Shown piece after piece: positions 46,277 through 54,676 of a DNA stretch of 64,000 bases. Numbering within the stretch: the first letter of the stretch is position 1; the number at the start of each line of letters is the position of its first letter. A program made the translations under genes and the position numbers. Source of the stretch: Anaerolineaceae bacterium (GTDB taxonomy: Bacteria > Chloroflexota > Anaerolineae > Anaerolineales > Anaerolineaceae); the NCBI GenBank assembly GCA_016841525.1, contig JAENYZ010000004.1:62001-126000 (forward strand), written 5' to 3'. The notes below the pieces were generated by a model. It searched no databases. It worked only from the letters and a program-made list of their open reading frames with translations, and had not been told where the DNA came from.

Positions 46277-47613
46277 TCCTCTTCAATCACTTTCAACATC
46301 GCTTCTTTTGTATCAAATTTAAATTCTGGCAGCCCTTTTTCGGCTGCTGTTTTTTCCTCAAAAGCCCACAATTTTTGTAATCCGGATAAGTCAACCACAG
46401 GTTTACCGCTTCTTGCGATCTGATTAAAGATATCCTGAATGCTGGGTTTGTCTTTCGCAGGCAGGGTGCCCAAAAACTGCAGCACTGCCCTGGCACCGCG
46501 TTCAGCATCCTTTCTCGCCAGGCCTACCACACCTTCCCCGGCAACCCTTGCCCAACCACTGACAAACACATCCTCGCATGTAGAACAAAGGTCTTCGTTA
46601 TAGACCTCGTAAGAAATGCCATCAATTGGAAAACGCGGTGTTTCAGTGGTGACGAAATTCGAGCGGGAAACAGGCAGCCCAAAGCCGGTATCAACCCGGG
46701 ACCCAATGGAAAAAACAACCGTTTCAGCCGGCGCTGTTTCCATCTCCCCCGTACCAACTGGCAGGATGCTGTCACCCTTTCGAACCAATTGATTGCGTTC
46801 AAATTGAATCGCCTTAAGCCTGCCGTTCTCATCACCAATGAGCGCCTTTGGCGACAGCAAAAACCGCATTCGGAAATTTAATTTTGAATGGCAGTCTTCT
46901 GCCCGGTCGCATGCCTTTTCTAATAAAGAAAAAAAGGTTTCGACATCCTCACCGATTTTTTCAAGTTCAGGATAGGCATCGTCAACAGCTTTTCTGGTCG
47001 CTTCCAAATCCAAGCATTCTGCAATTGGCTCAAGTGATTTGTCGTCAAACTTCACATGGGTAGGTCCACGCCGCGCATATGCGGTCACCCTGAATTCCTG
47101 ACCCAATTGTTTGAAATAATGAACAATATCAAGCATGACATTGCCCACACCAATTACAGCGATCTCAGAACCAAAGAATAATTTTTTATCAGCGTATCTT
47201 GGCAGGCGATTGTAATGAAAAACAATATCGTTGGCATGGTAAACACCTTCTAAATCCGCACCGGGCAGATCTAAACTCGTGTTCACCTGTGCTCCCGTTG
47301 TTACCATAAAAGCGTCAAATCCGGCTTCTCGTAATTGGTCCACACGAATATCACCAGACTGACCAACGTTTACATTCCCAAAATAATGCACATTCGGCAT
47401 TTCGAGAATGCGTTTAAATTGTGATATTAAACCCTGGCGTAATTTATGCTTGCTTGGATAGATACCATATTCAACAAGCCCGCCAGGTTTTATTTCCCGG
47501 TTAAACAGAACAACTTCTACACCCTTACGAGCTAAATACTGGGACGCATATAATCCTGCTGGACCGGCACCAATAACAGCGACTAGATGATTTTTATCCA
47601 TTGAATTTTGCAA
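46273..47613 (-). CDS. FAD/NAD(P)-dependent oxidoreductase, ferredoxin-NADP reductase (FprA/adrenodoxin reductase)-like
   Basis: A flavoprotein with two dinucleotide folds: VIGAGPAGLYASQYLARKGVEV for FAD near the N terminus, and EIAVIGVGNVMLDIVHYF for NAD(P)H in the middle. YARRGPTHVKF and the final GWARVAGEGVVGLARKDAERGA match adrenodoxin reductase/GltD-like enzymes that move electrons between NADPH and ferredoxin. The TTG start at 47613 has GAGG 6 nt upstream. The ATG four codons later (47601) is the alternative and has no site. Confidence 0.86.
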   Translation of the reverse strand: MQNSMDKNHLVAVIGAGPAGLYASQYLARKGVEVVLFNREIKPGGLVEYGIYPSKHKLRQGLISQFKRILEMPNVHYFGNVNVGQSGDIRVDQLREAGFDAFMVTTGAQVNTSLDLPGADLEGVYHANDIVFHYNRLPRYADKKLFFGSEIAVIGVGNVMLDIVHYFKQLGQEFRVTAYARRGPTHVKFDDKSLEPIAECLDLEATRKAVDDAYPELEKIGEDVETFFSLLEKACDRAEDCHSKLNFRMRFLLSPKALIGDENGRLKAIQFERNQLVRKGDSILPVGTGEMETAPAETVVFSIGSRVDTGFGLPVSRSNFVTTETPRFPIDGISYEVYNEDLCSTCEDVFVSGWARVAGEGVVGLARKDAERGARAVLQFLGTLPAKDKPSIQDIFNQIARSGKPVVDLSGLQKLWAFEEKTAAEKGLPEFKFDTKEAMLKVIEED

Positions 47614-47755
47614 AAAATACCTCGATAAGCAACAAAAAGCCCATAGGCTCAACTCTACATTTAATTTTTAGGTACAATACTGAAGGAATTATACTGGATT
47701 CGTCCAATTTTCCATCTTAATTATTTATAAGAAGGATGCAAATAAAACACGATCA

Positions 47756-49036
47756 ATGACAAATCAAACGCAATTTTCAACCCTGCCTAACGGCTTAACC
47801 ATTCATCTTAAAGAGATTCACACCGCCCCCATCATCAGCACCTGGATCTGGTATAAAGTCGGGTCTCGTAATGAAATCCCGGGGAAAACGGGCATCTCAC
47901 ATTGGGTCGAACATATGCAATTCAAAGGTACTGAGAGATTTCCCTCGGGGTATCTTGATCGGGAAATTTCAAGAACAGGCGGCATTTGGAATGCCATGAC
48001 CTATCTTGATTGGACCACATATTTCACCACCCTACCCGCCCATGCCGCCAACATCAGCCTCGAAATGGAAGCGGACCGTATGATAAACAGCCGCTTCGAT
48101 GTGGATGAGGTGGAACGTGAACGAACCGTGATCATTTCTGAACGTGAAGGAAACGAAAACCAGCCCCATTTCCTGCTGGGCGAAGCTGTCCAGGAGGCAG
48201 CTTTTGCACGCCATCCTTATAAATATGAAGTGATCGGTTTAAAAGATGACCTGCGAGAAATTACAGCAGAAGATTTGAAATCGCATTATCAGAAGTACTA
48301 CCAACCCGCAAACGCGGTATTAGCCATCGCTGGCGATTTTGACAGTGAAAAAATGCTTGGAAAAATTGAAGAACACTTCAATCAAATTCCGCAGGACAAT
48401 ATTGAAAGCCCTGAAATCCAGCAAGAGCTGCCGCTTAGGGGCGAAAAACACGTGCACGTCACCGGACCAGGCGAGACGAGCTACGTCCAAATCGCTTATC
48501 GCGCCCCTTCTGCAAGCGCAAAAGACTTTCTGACACTGACCGTGCTGGACAGCTTGCTCACCGGTCCCAGCAGTTTGAATATGTTTGGAGCTGGCGGAAC
48601 TTCAAACAAAACCAGCCGCCTGTACCGCGCGCTGGTCGAATCCGAGATTTCAGTTTCATGCCACGGCGCTTTGCAAGCCACACGGGATCCATACCTTTAT
48701 GGGATTAACTTAACAGTTCACCCTGAACACGCACCAGAAGATGTTCTGACAGCTGTCAATGCAGAAATTGTACGCTTGCTTGAAACGCCTGTCACACAGG
48801 TTGAGATCGATCGTGCTATCAAACAAGCTAAAGCCCTGTTCGCCTACAGCAGTGAAAACATCACCAACCAGGCTTTTTGGTTGGGTTATACAGAAATGTT
48901 TGATCATTACGACTGGTTTGAAAATTATGTTGACAATCTTTCCCGGGTTTCACCAAAAGAAGTGATGGAAACTGCCCGGACTTACCTCTCCCCTGATAAT
49001 CGGGTGGTTGGATTCTATACGCCTCAAGAAAGTTAA
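47756..49036 (+). CDS. M16 (pitrilysin) zinc peptidase, catalytic subunit type
   Basis: A 426-residue M16B-type peptidase. The inverted zinc motif HWVEH (H49, E52, H53) is complete. The third ligand is expected in the glutamate-rich stretch RTVIISEREG near residue 129. The second half holds the R/Y pair region typical of the family (NKTSRLYRALVE). There is no signal peptide, so it should act in the cytoplasm. An inactive partner gene follows 8 nt after its stop, as in heterodimeric M16B enzymes. Confidence 0.93.
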   Translation: MTNQTQFSTLPNGLTIHLKEIHTAPIISTWIWYKVGSRNEIPGKTGISHWVEHMQFKGTERFPSGYLDREISRTGGIWNAMTYLDWTTYFTTLPAHAANISLEMEADRMINSRFDVDEVERERTVIISEREGNENQPHFLLGEAVQEAAFARHPYKYEVIGLKDDLREITAEDLKSHYQKYYQPANAVLAIAGDFDSEKMLGKIEEHFNQIPQDNIESPEIQQELPLRGEKHVHVTGPGETSYVQIAYRAPSASAKDFLTLTVLDSLLTGPSSLNMFGAGGTSNKTSRLYRALVESEISVSCHGALQATRDPYLYGINLTVHPEHAPEDVLTAVNAEIVRLLETPVTQVEIDRAIKQAKALFAYSSENITNQAFWLGYTEMFDHYDWFENYVDNLSRVSPKEVMETARTYLSPDNRVVGFYTPQES

Positions 49037-49043
49037 TTCTAAA

Positions 49044-50330
49044 ATGGATCAAAGAATATACAAAGAACAACGCAACGCCTTGCCCGGTCCGGATGATATC
49101 GCCCGGGTGAAATTAGATAACGGCATCATAGTTTTATCGCGATCGAACTTCAACAGCCCAAGCCTATCTATCAAAGGTTACTTTTCAAGCGGCAGCATCT
49201 TCGACCCCGATGAAAAACTGGGACTGGGCTACTTAACAGCAGCAGCCTTAATGACCGGCACAGCAAATCACGATTTTCAATCCATGTATAACCAAATCGA
49301 GTCCATAGGAGCCCGCCTGGGGTTTTCCCCGGGCACACTGAAAACATCCTTCAGCGCACATTCATTGAGCGAGGATCTGCAGCTCATGCTTGAGCTTATT
49401 TCTGAAAGTTTGCGGTCACCAAGCTTCCCGCAAAAAGAATTCCATCGGCTCAAAAACCAGATGTTGACTGGCCTGGCTATCCGTGCACAGGACACCGTAG
49501 AGATGGCTTCGCTTCTCTTTGACCAGATCATCTATGCTGCCCATCCCTATCAACGACCTGATGAAGGCTACCCGGAGACAGTCCAGACGATTCAAAGGGA
49601 TGACCTTGTGAATTTCTACCAGGAAACCTACGGTCCTGAAGCTATGGTGATAGCAATCGTCGGTGCGGTTGAACCAGCCCAGGCTGTGGATGCTGTCAGG
49701 GAAGTCCTTGGAGATTGGAAAAATGAAAACCTGCGTCCCTTGCCTGAAATTCCGGGACAGCAAGCCCTGCAGGAAAGCGCGAAAAAAACCCTCAGTATTC
49801 CCGGGAAATTCCAGGCGGATATTGTCATGGGCAGCCTGGCACCTGAACGTCTTTCACCCGATTATCATGCCCTCAGGATTGGCAATAACATCCTTGGGGA
49901 GTTTGGCATGATGGGACGTTTAGGGGAGCGTGTGAGAGAAAAAGAAGGCTTGGCTTACTACGTTTATTCCTCACTGAGTTTAGGTACAGGACCGGGTGCC
50001 TGGGAAATGATCGCAGGTATCAACCCGGAAAACATAGATAAGACAATTGCCCTGATCACAGATGAGGTGCGAAGATTTGTCAACGAACCCGTTACCGAGG
50101 AAGAGCTTTTGGACAATAAATCCTATTTTCTTGGTAGGATGCCGCTCCTGTTAGAGTCCAACAGCGGTGTCGCTATATCACTGCTGAACCTGGAACGGTT
50201 CAAATTAGGGCTTGATTATTTCCTTGAATACCCAAAACATGTCCAGGCAGTAACTGCAGACCAAATTCTTGAAGCCAGCCGAAAATATCTTAACCCTGAC
50301 GCTCTGGCAATTGCCGTGGCAGGACCGTGA
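49044..50330 (+). CDS. M16 family peptidase, inactive partner subunit
   Basis: A 428-residue M16 fold protein. The position of the zinc motif reads GLGYLTAAALMTGTANHDF, with no HxxEH, so it cannot bind catalytic zinc. The second domain keeps the family residues (FGMMGRLGERVREKEGLAYYV, the R/Y motif). It probably pairs with the upstream catalytic subunit to form a clam-shell heterodimer. The ATG at 49044 is chosen; a longer frame overlaps the upstream stop. Confidence 0.91.
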   Translation: MDQRIYKEQRNALPGPDDIARVKLDNGIIVLSRSNFNSPSLSIKGYFSSGSIFDPDEKLGLGYLTAAALMTGTANHDFQSMYNQIESIGARLGFSPGTLKTSFSAHSLSEDLQLMLELISESLRSPSFPQKEFHRLKNQMLTGLAIRAQDTVEMASLLFDQIIYAAHPYQRPDEGYPETVQTIQRDDLVNFYQETYGPEAMVIAIVGAVEPAQAVDAVREVLGDWKNENLRPLPEIPGQQALQESAKKTLSIPGKFQADIVMGSLAPERLSPDYHALRIGNNILGEFGMMGRLGERVREKEGLAYYVYSSLSLGTGPGAWEMIAGINPENIDKTIALITDEVRRFVNEPVTEEELLDNKSYFLGRMPLLLESNSGVAISLLNLERFKLGLDYFLEYPKHVQAVTADQILEASRKYLNPDALAIAVAGP

Positions 50331-50337
50331 GGTCGCT

Positions 50338-50724
50338 ATGCAAATACACAGTGGAATCGACATCATAGAAATCTCCCGTTTGGATGAAATCAAACCTGAG
50401 ATCAAAGAAAGGTTCATCAAGCGGGTTTATACAGAGAATGAAATTTTCCAGGCTCAGGGACGTACTGAAGTTTTGAGCGGACTGTTTGCCGCTAAAGAAG
50501 CTGTTTCAAAAGCCCTGGGAACGGGGATTGGCTATGTCCAATGGCGTGATATTGAAATTGTGCATCTGTCAACCGGTCAACCCACCCTTTTGCTCCACGG
50601 TAATGCTGATAAAGTTGCAAATCAACTTGGAATAAACAGTTGGTCAGTGAGCATCAGTCATGATCGCGATAAGGCCATCGCAATGGCTGTAGCAATCAGC
50701 GAGCAGAATAAAACCAACAACTAA
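50338..50724 (+). CDS. acpS: Holo-[acyl-carrier-protein] synthase
   Basis: Transfers 4'-phosphopantetheine from CoA to acyl carrier protein. The magnesium ligands are D8 in GIDIIEISR and E54 in AAKEAVSKALGTG, and SVSISHDRDKAIAMAVA closes the domain. The length of 128 residues is typical. The ATG at 50338 has GAGG 5 nt upstream; the longer frame overlaps the M16 gene. It forms the end of an M16-M16-acpS run. Confidence 0.93.
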   Translation: MQIHSGIDIIEISRLDEIKPEIKERFIKRVYTENEIFQAQGRTEVLSGLFAAKEAVSKALGTGIGYVQWRDIEIVHLSTGQPTLLLHGNADKVANQLGINSWSVSISHDRDKAIAMAVAISEQNKTNN

Positions 50725-50755
50725 AATTCCCCTACCGTTTTGATTGTTAATGTCA

Positions 50756-50761
50756 TAGAAT
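50756..50761 (+). promoter_or_regulatory. Putative -10 element (TAGAAT) of the metallophosphoesterase gene
   Basis: TAGAAT ends 6 nt before the ATG at 50768, and no Shine-Dalgarno sequence is present. Confidence 0.35.
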
Positions 50762-50767
50762 AATGTT

Positions 50768-51424
50768 ATGGAAATATTAACAGTCAGCGACCGGGAATGT
50801 TTGCGCGTTTACAGCAACAAAATCAAAGATAGATTTAAAAATGTTGACCTGGCTGTTAGCTGTGGGGACCTCTCTTATTATTACCTTGAATTCATCATCA
50901 GTTCTTTAGATATCCCGCTTTATTACATTCGAGGCAACCATGCGAAAGAAATTGAATATGGCTGTGATGGATACAGGAAATCCCCCTGGGGTGCGATTGA
51001 TTTACACAAAAAAGTCATCCATGATAAAAAAACAAACCTGATACTGTCTGGAATCCAGGGTTCACTGCGGTATAACAGCGGTGATTATCAGTACTCACAG
51101 GCAGAAATGTGGGCGGTGGTCATGCAATTGGTGCCAGCCCTGCTCTGGCATAAAATTCGTTATGGACGCTTCCTGGATATCCTTGTAACCCATGCGCCAC
51201 CCTGGGGCATTCATGATCAGAAAGACCCTGCCCACCAGGGTGTAAAAGCCTTTAACTGGTTGATAAAAACCTTCAAACCTTCATATCACCTGCACGGCCA
51301 TGTCCATGTGTATTCACCCAACACAGTCACTGAAACCCTGCTGGGGGATACCTTAATCATGAATTCCTACGGCTTTCGCAAATTAATCCTGCTCGACCAA
51401 AAAGAACTGCAAACCGCGACTTAA
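50768..51424 (+). CDS. Calcineurin-like metallophosphoesterase
   Basis: A 218-residue phosphoesterase. Four of five metal motifs are present: SCGDLSYYY, IRGNHAKE, VTHAPPWGIHD and HLHGHVHVY. The first motif, usually DxH, is degenerate (VSDRECLR), which may change metal use. It is cytoplasmic. The substrate could be a nucleotide or a phosphodiester. No operon partner is apparent, and TAGAAT lies 6 nt before the ATG. Confidence 0.87.
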   Translation: MEILTVSDRECLRVYSNKIKDRFKNVDLAVSCGDLSYYYLEFIISSLDIPLYYIRGNHAKEIEYGCDGYRKSPWGAIDLHKKVIHDKKTNLILSGIQGSLRYNSGDYQYSQAEMWAVVMQLVPALLWHKIRYGRFLDILVTHAPPWGIHDQKDPAHQGVKAFNWLIKTFKPSYHLHGHVHVYSPNTVTETLLGDTLIMNSYGFRKLILLDQKELQTAT

Positions 51425-51519
51425 ATCCCCGCATAAAAAGACAAAAAAAAGCAAGGCTAAACCTGGACTTCAACGGCCTGGTTCAATATTCCATTTTTAT
51501 TGTGCCAAGATTTATCCAG

Positions 51520-51756
51520 TTAATAATGTGCTTGCTGTCCAACGCCGATCCAGAAGTGATTCGGTATGATCGTGCTGTTTGAGCAAACATCAATTGCACC
51601 GGCATGCGTTTCTTTATCCGGAATCATGCTTGGATGAACAAAACACAAGTTGGGTTCCTGTCCATATTTCTTTTGGTAATAGGCTGCTGCACGAGCAACT
51701 TTGCTGAATAAATCTGATTTAGGGTCATTATCAAACCATAACATCCCAATATCCAT
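51520..51756 (-). CDS. Small protein of unknown function, partner of the SOS-linked ATPase
   Basis: A 78-residue soluble protein. Visible features are an acidic aromatic start (MDIGMLWFDND), a helix with KVARAAAYYQKKYGQ, then a central LCFVHPSMIP and a C-terminal segment rich in N, I and H (NSTIIPNHFWIGVGQ). The family is not recognised. AGGAGG lies 5 nt before the ATG at 51756, and a GTG one codon earlier is too close to it. It follows the ATPase gene by 25 nt and has no promoter of its own, so it is the second gene of the LexA-box operon. Confidence 0.78.
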   Translation of the reverse strand: MDIGMLWFDNDPKSDLFSKVARAAAYYQKKYGQEPNLCFVHPSMIPDKETHAGAIDVCSNSTIIPNHFWIGVGQQAHY

Positions 51757-51781
51757 CACGTCCTCCTGTGAAATTTATCCT

Positions 51782-52615
51782 TTAATCGCCTAACAAAGGC
51801 AAATGATAAGAAAGCCAATTTGATCCGGTCCAAACCTGGAAAAACCCTGGTTCTAAACTCTCAGCAAGGGAATTCTTCCCAATAGCAAGTATATCCAGGT
51901 CGGTTCTTGATTTTGTTAAACCAAGAATTCTTGTGCGAAAACTATCAATCCAGTAACGAAAACTCTCAGCATAAGTAGATTTTATCGCTGCAGTAATCCA
52001 TATTCCCGATTGAGCACCATAAGCCAGCAGCCAGTGCAAATTGACCTGGGCTGAGTAGCTGAGTTCTTCCACAAAATTGAAATCATCAAGGACCAATAAA
52101 ATTGATGCGCCTTCACGCTGTCCATCACGCCGAGCTTCTGCTAAAGTTACCAGCCCTTCGATCAAGGCTTCAGCGCCTGGTTCGTACCAAGCTTTGATCT
52201 GGTATAAATATTTTTCCTGTTGTGCCCTGCTCCAAAACGATCGCCATTCATTTGTCTTATGGGTCAGAATCGAGACCTGAAGATCATGCGGCTCGTTCAA
52301 GCGCGTGGCAGAATCTACCAGTACCTGCAGTTGATGGGTCTTCCCGCACGCTGTATCTCCGCTGATTAATAGCGCTCCTATTTCTGGATCAACCAGCTGC
52401 ATCAAAAATGGCAGACCATCCTTGCATTGACCCAATAAAAAAGAATGTTTGGGTATGGGTTTTACAGCAGATAATAATTTTCCAACAGTGAGACTTCGGG
52501 CGGGTTGTTTTTCCCTGGCAGGCATAAAGACATCCCGCCGCATTCGGTTGAATAAGCCAGGTAAACCCTGATAGCTTGTTCGAGGCCTGCTGATTACGAT
52601 GTTTGAAGAAGTCAT
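51782..52615 (-). CDS. FtsK/HerA-like P-loop ATPase, putatively SOS-regulated
   Basis: A 277-residue soluble ATPase. Walker A is GDTACGKT (86-93), a beta-strand plus K element SILTHKTNEW follows, Walker B is ILLVLDD (172-178), sensor-like WITAAIKS comes next, and a terminal GKNSLAESLEPGFFQVW mirrors the arginine/PG motif at the end of FtsK motors. It lacks membrane, linker and gamma domains. Compared with FtsK at 40415-42676, the motif order is identical but the protein is compact. The ATG has AGGAG 6 nt upstream. The promoter carries two LexA-type boxes, so a role in the DNA-damage response is inferred. Confidence 0.85.
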   Translation of the reverse strand: MTSSNIVISRPRTSYQGLPGLFNRMRRDVFMPAREKQPARSLTVGKLLSAVKPIPKHSFLLGQCKDGLPFLMQLVDPEIGALLISGDTACGKTHQLQVLVDSATRLNEPHDLQVSILTHKTNEWRSFWSRAQQEKYLYQIKAWYEPGAEALIEGLVTLAEARRDGQREGASILLVLDDFNFVEELSYSAQVNLHWLLAYGAQSGIWITAAIKSTYAESFRYWIDSFRTRILGLTKSRTDLDILAIGKNSLAESLEPGFFQVWTGSNWLSYHLPLLGD

Positions 52616-52637
52616 TTCATGCTCCTGTTCTAATATT

Positions 52638-52680
52638 CGAACTTATGTTCTAATTATATAGAATTTTTGTTCTATGTCAA
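52638..52680 (-). promoter_or_regulatory. Consensus promoter with two LexA (SOS) boxes
   Basis: On the minus strand, TTGACA (52680-52675) and TATAAT (52658-52653) are separated by 16 bp. A GAAC-N4-GTTC-type site with one mismatch (GAATTTTTGTTC, 52661-52672) fills the spacer. A perfect site, GAACTTATGTTC (52639-52650), lies just downstream over the expected start. The two centres are 22 bp apart. This matches the LexA box of Gram-positive and related bacteria. Confidence 0.75.
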
Positions 52681-52850
52681 GAGTGAATTTAGATTAACAA
52701 AGCTTAACAATTCATCTCATGTTCAAAATTAGAATCTATGGTATAAAAAGTCTCAGTCAGGGTAATATGATTTGCGTCTGGCTTGTGTGATGATAACCAA
52801 CTAGGTCGGGGATTAAGAAAATAGAATAATGGGAAATTAAGCGGCTGAAT

Positions 52851-52971
52851 CTCAATTGTTAGTCATTGAGACGACGAGGTGGAGGTTCCTCTCCGGTAAG
52901 AGAGTGCTAACCCGGTTTTCCGGGAAAAATCGAGCAATCAGCGGAAGCCTCCTGGGCCTGAACACGGGTCC
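52851..52971. promoter_or_regulatory. Structured stretch upstream of glnA (candidate RNA element)
   Basis: Hairpin CTCAAT/ATTGAG (52851-52870) is followed by a closed set of helices. GGAGG (52881-52885) pairs with CCTCC (52948-52952). Inside, CTCTC/GAGAG (52889-52904) and TGCT/AGCA (52905-52908/52933-52936) enclose CCCGG/CCGGG (52911-52924). A further GGGCC/GGTCC hairpin follows to 52971. The strand of any transcript is not certain. It lies 175-295 nt before glnA. The rest of the 530-bp gap holds the SOS promoter and nothing else I can name. Confidence 0.4.
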
Positions 52972-53145
52972 AATTTTTCCTTTCAATCAAATGGGCGTTC
53001 AAAACTGTGTGGTGACACGCAGGACAAATCAACCATAGTGGGGTAGACACCTGGTTGTGTGCATCCATGCTGGTATGCAAATTCATTCCTTCAATGTATT
53101 GATGTCCTGACAGACAACTCATTCATCATTTAATATGGAGGCAAA

Positions 53146-54486
53146 ATGAACAGCAAGGATGTACTTAAACGGATTAAAGAAGATCATATCAAATTCATCT
53201 CTTTTCAATTCACCGATGTGAACGGTGTCGTTAAGAGCGTGGATGGTCCTGTCAACCAGTTGGAGAAAGCGTTGGAAGACGGCATTTGGTTTGACGGCTC
53301 TTCTGTGGAAGGTTTTGCGAGAATCCAGGAAAGTGACATGCACCTGGTCGTCGACCCGGACACCTACGCTATCCTACCCTGGACGCCGGACGACATGAAG
53401 CGCGCCCGGGTTTTATGCGACATTTATCAACCCAATGGAAAGCCCTTCGATGGTGACCCTCGAGGTGTGCTAAAACGACGCCTTGCCCGTTTGAAGGAAG
53501 AACAAAAATGGATCATGAACGTTGGACCTGAGCCAGAGTTTTTCCTTTTTCTACAAAATGGCAAAGAAAATATCCATCCTGTGCCGCACGATGTTGGCGG
53601 CTATTTTGATTTTTCTGCGAATGATGAAGCCGTTCAGGTGCGGACTGAATTAATGAGCGCTCTCAATGAAATGGGGCTCGAAATTGAAGTCGGGCACCAT
53701 GAAGTCGCCCTGGGACAGCACGAGATCGATTTCCGATTTGCTGATGCCCTGAAAACAGCAGACAACGTTCTGACCCTCAAGTATGCGGTCAAGGCAATAG
53801 CTGCACAGCATGGCTTGATCGCCTCTTTTATGCCAAAACCTGTCTTTGGTATCAACGGCTCCGGGATGCACTGCCACCTTTCCATATTCGATTTAGAGGG
53901 TAATAACCTCTTTTATAGTGGGGATGACCCATTCAAATTATCTGACTTGGCTTACAAGTTTATTGCCGGTCAATTACGCCATGCAAGGGCAACTAGTGCC
54001 GTGGTTGCACCAACAGTAAATTCCTACAAGCGATTGGTGCCGGGTTATGAGGCACCGGTTTATATCGGGTGGGCGCAGGTGAACCGTTCAGCGTTGATCC
54101 GCATTCCCCAACCAATGAAAGAAAAACAGGACACCGTTCGCCTTGAATTGCGTTTCCCGGATCCTTCATCCAATCCCTACCTGGCGTTCAATGCAATACT
54201 GGCTGTCGGTCTGGACGGCATTGAAAAAGCTTTGCCCTGCCCCAAGCCATTAAACCAATTGAATGTCTATGATCTTTCAGAGAATGAACGTGTTGAATTA
54301 GGGATTGAAATGTTACCCGGCTCTTTATTCGAAGCCTTGAGTGCTTTTGAAGGGGATAAGGTCCTTCAAGATGCATTGGGTGATAGCCTGACAGGTGCAT
54401 TCTTAAAATCACGCTATGCAGAGTGGGATGATTTCAGAACCCACGTTACAGACTGGGAAATTTCCCGATACCTTACGACTGCATAA
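53146..54486 (+). CDS. glnA: Glutamine synthetase, type I
   Basis: Makes glutamine from glutamate, ammonia and ATP. The metal and substrate motifs are present: WFDGSSVEGFARIQESD, GPEPEFFLF, EVGHHEVALGQHEIDFRF, NGSGMHCHLSIF, and SYKRLVPGYEAPVYIGWA with RIPQP. The length of 446 residues, without the GSI-beta insertion, indicates the GSI-alpha subtype, often regulated by feedback rather than adenylylation. GGAGG lies 5 nt before the ATG. A strong terminator follows. A structured stretch lies upstream. Confidence 0.96.
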   Translation: MNSKDVLKRIKEDHIKFISFQFTDVNGVVKSVDGPVNQLEKALEDGIWFDGSSVEGFARIQESDMHLVVDPDTYAILPWTPDDMKRARVLCDIYQPNGKPFDGDPRGVLKRRLARLKEEQKWIMNVGPEPEFFLFLQNGKENIHPVPHDVGGYFDFSANDEAVQVRTELMSALNEMGLEIEVGHHEVALGQHEIDFRFADALKTADNVLTLKYAVKAIAAQHGLIASFMPKPVFGINGSGMHCHLSIFDLEGNNLFYSGDDPFKLSDLAYKFIAGQLRHARATSAVVAPTVNSYKRLVPGYEAPVYIGWAQVNRSALIRIPQPMKEKQDTVRLELRFPDPSSNPYLAFNAILAVGLDGIEKALPCPKPLNQLNVYDLSENERVELGIEMLPGSLFEALSAFEGDKVLQDALGDSLTGAFLKSRYAEWDDFRTHVTDWEISRYLTTA

Positions 54487-54523
54487 ACTTAAGAATATCT
54501 TCTCAAGTATTAATTTTCACTCA

Positions 54524-54557
54524 CAGCCAGAAGAACTAAGTTCTTCTGGCTTTTTTG
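54524..54557 (+). terminator. Strong intrinsic terminator after glnA
   Basis: AGCCAGAAGAAC pairs with GTTCTTCTGGCT around a 3-nt loop and is followed by TTTTT. Confidence 0.92.
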
Positions 54558-54676
54558 ATTCCTTTTTTACTTCACAAAGCGGCATATCACACTCAAATTA
54601 TTGCAAAGGTGTATAATCATGCCCTGAAACCAAATCATCGGGTGTTCATCGCGGGAAAAAATTAAAAAGGACCTCA

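Noticed and set aside
47736-47759. Seven-codon frame whose stop overlaps the ATG of the first M16 gene
   Set aside because: AAGG abuts its ATG directly, with no spacing, so initiation there is unlikely.
52856-53038. 60-codon plus-strand frame in the glnA upstream gap
   Set aside because: It has no ribosome-binding site, its composition is low in typical protein features, and it coincides with the paired segments of the structured stretch.
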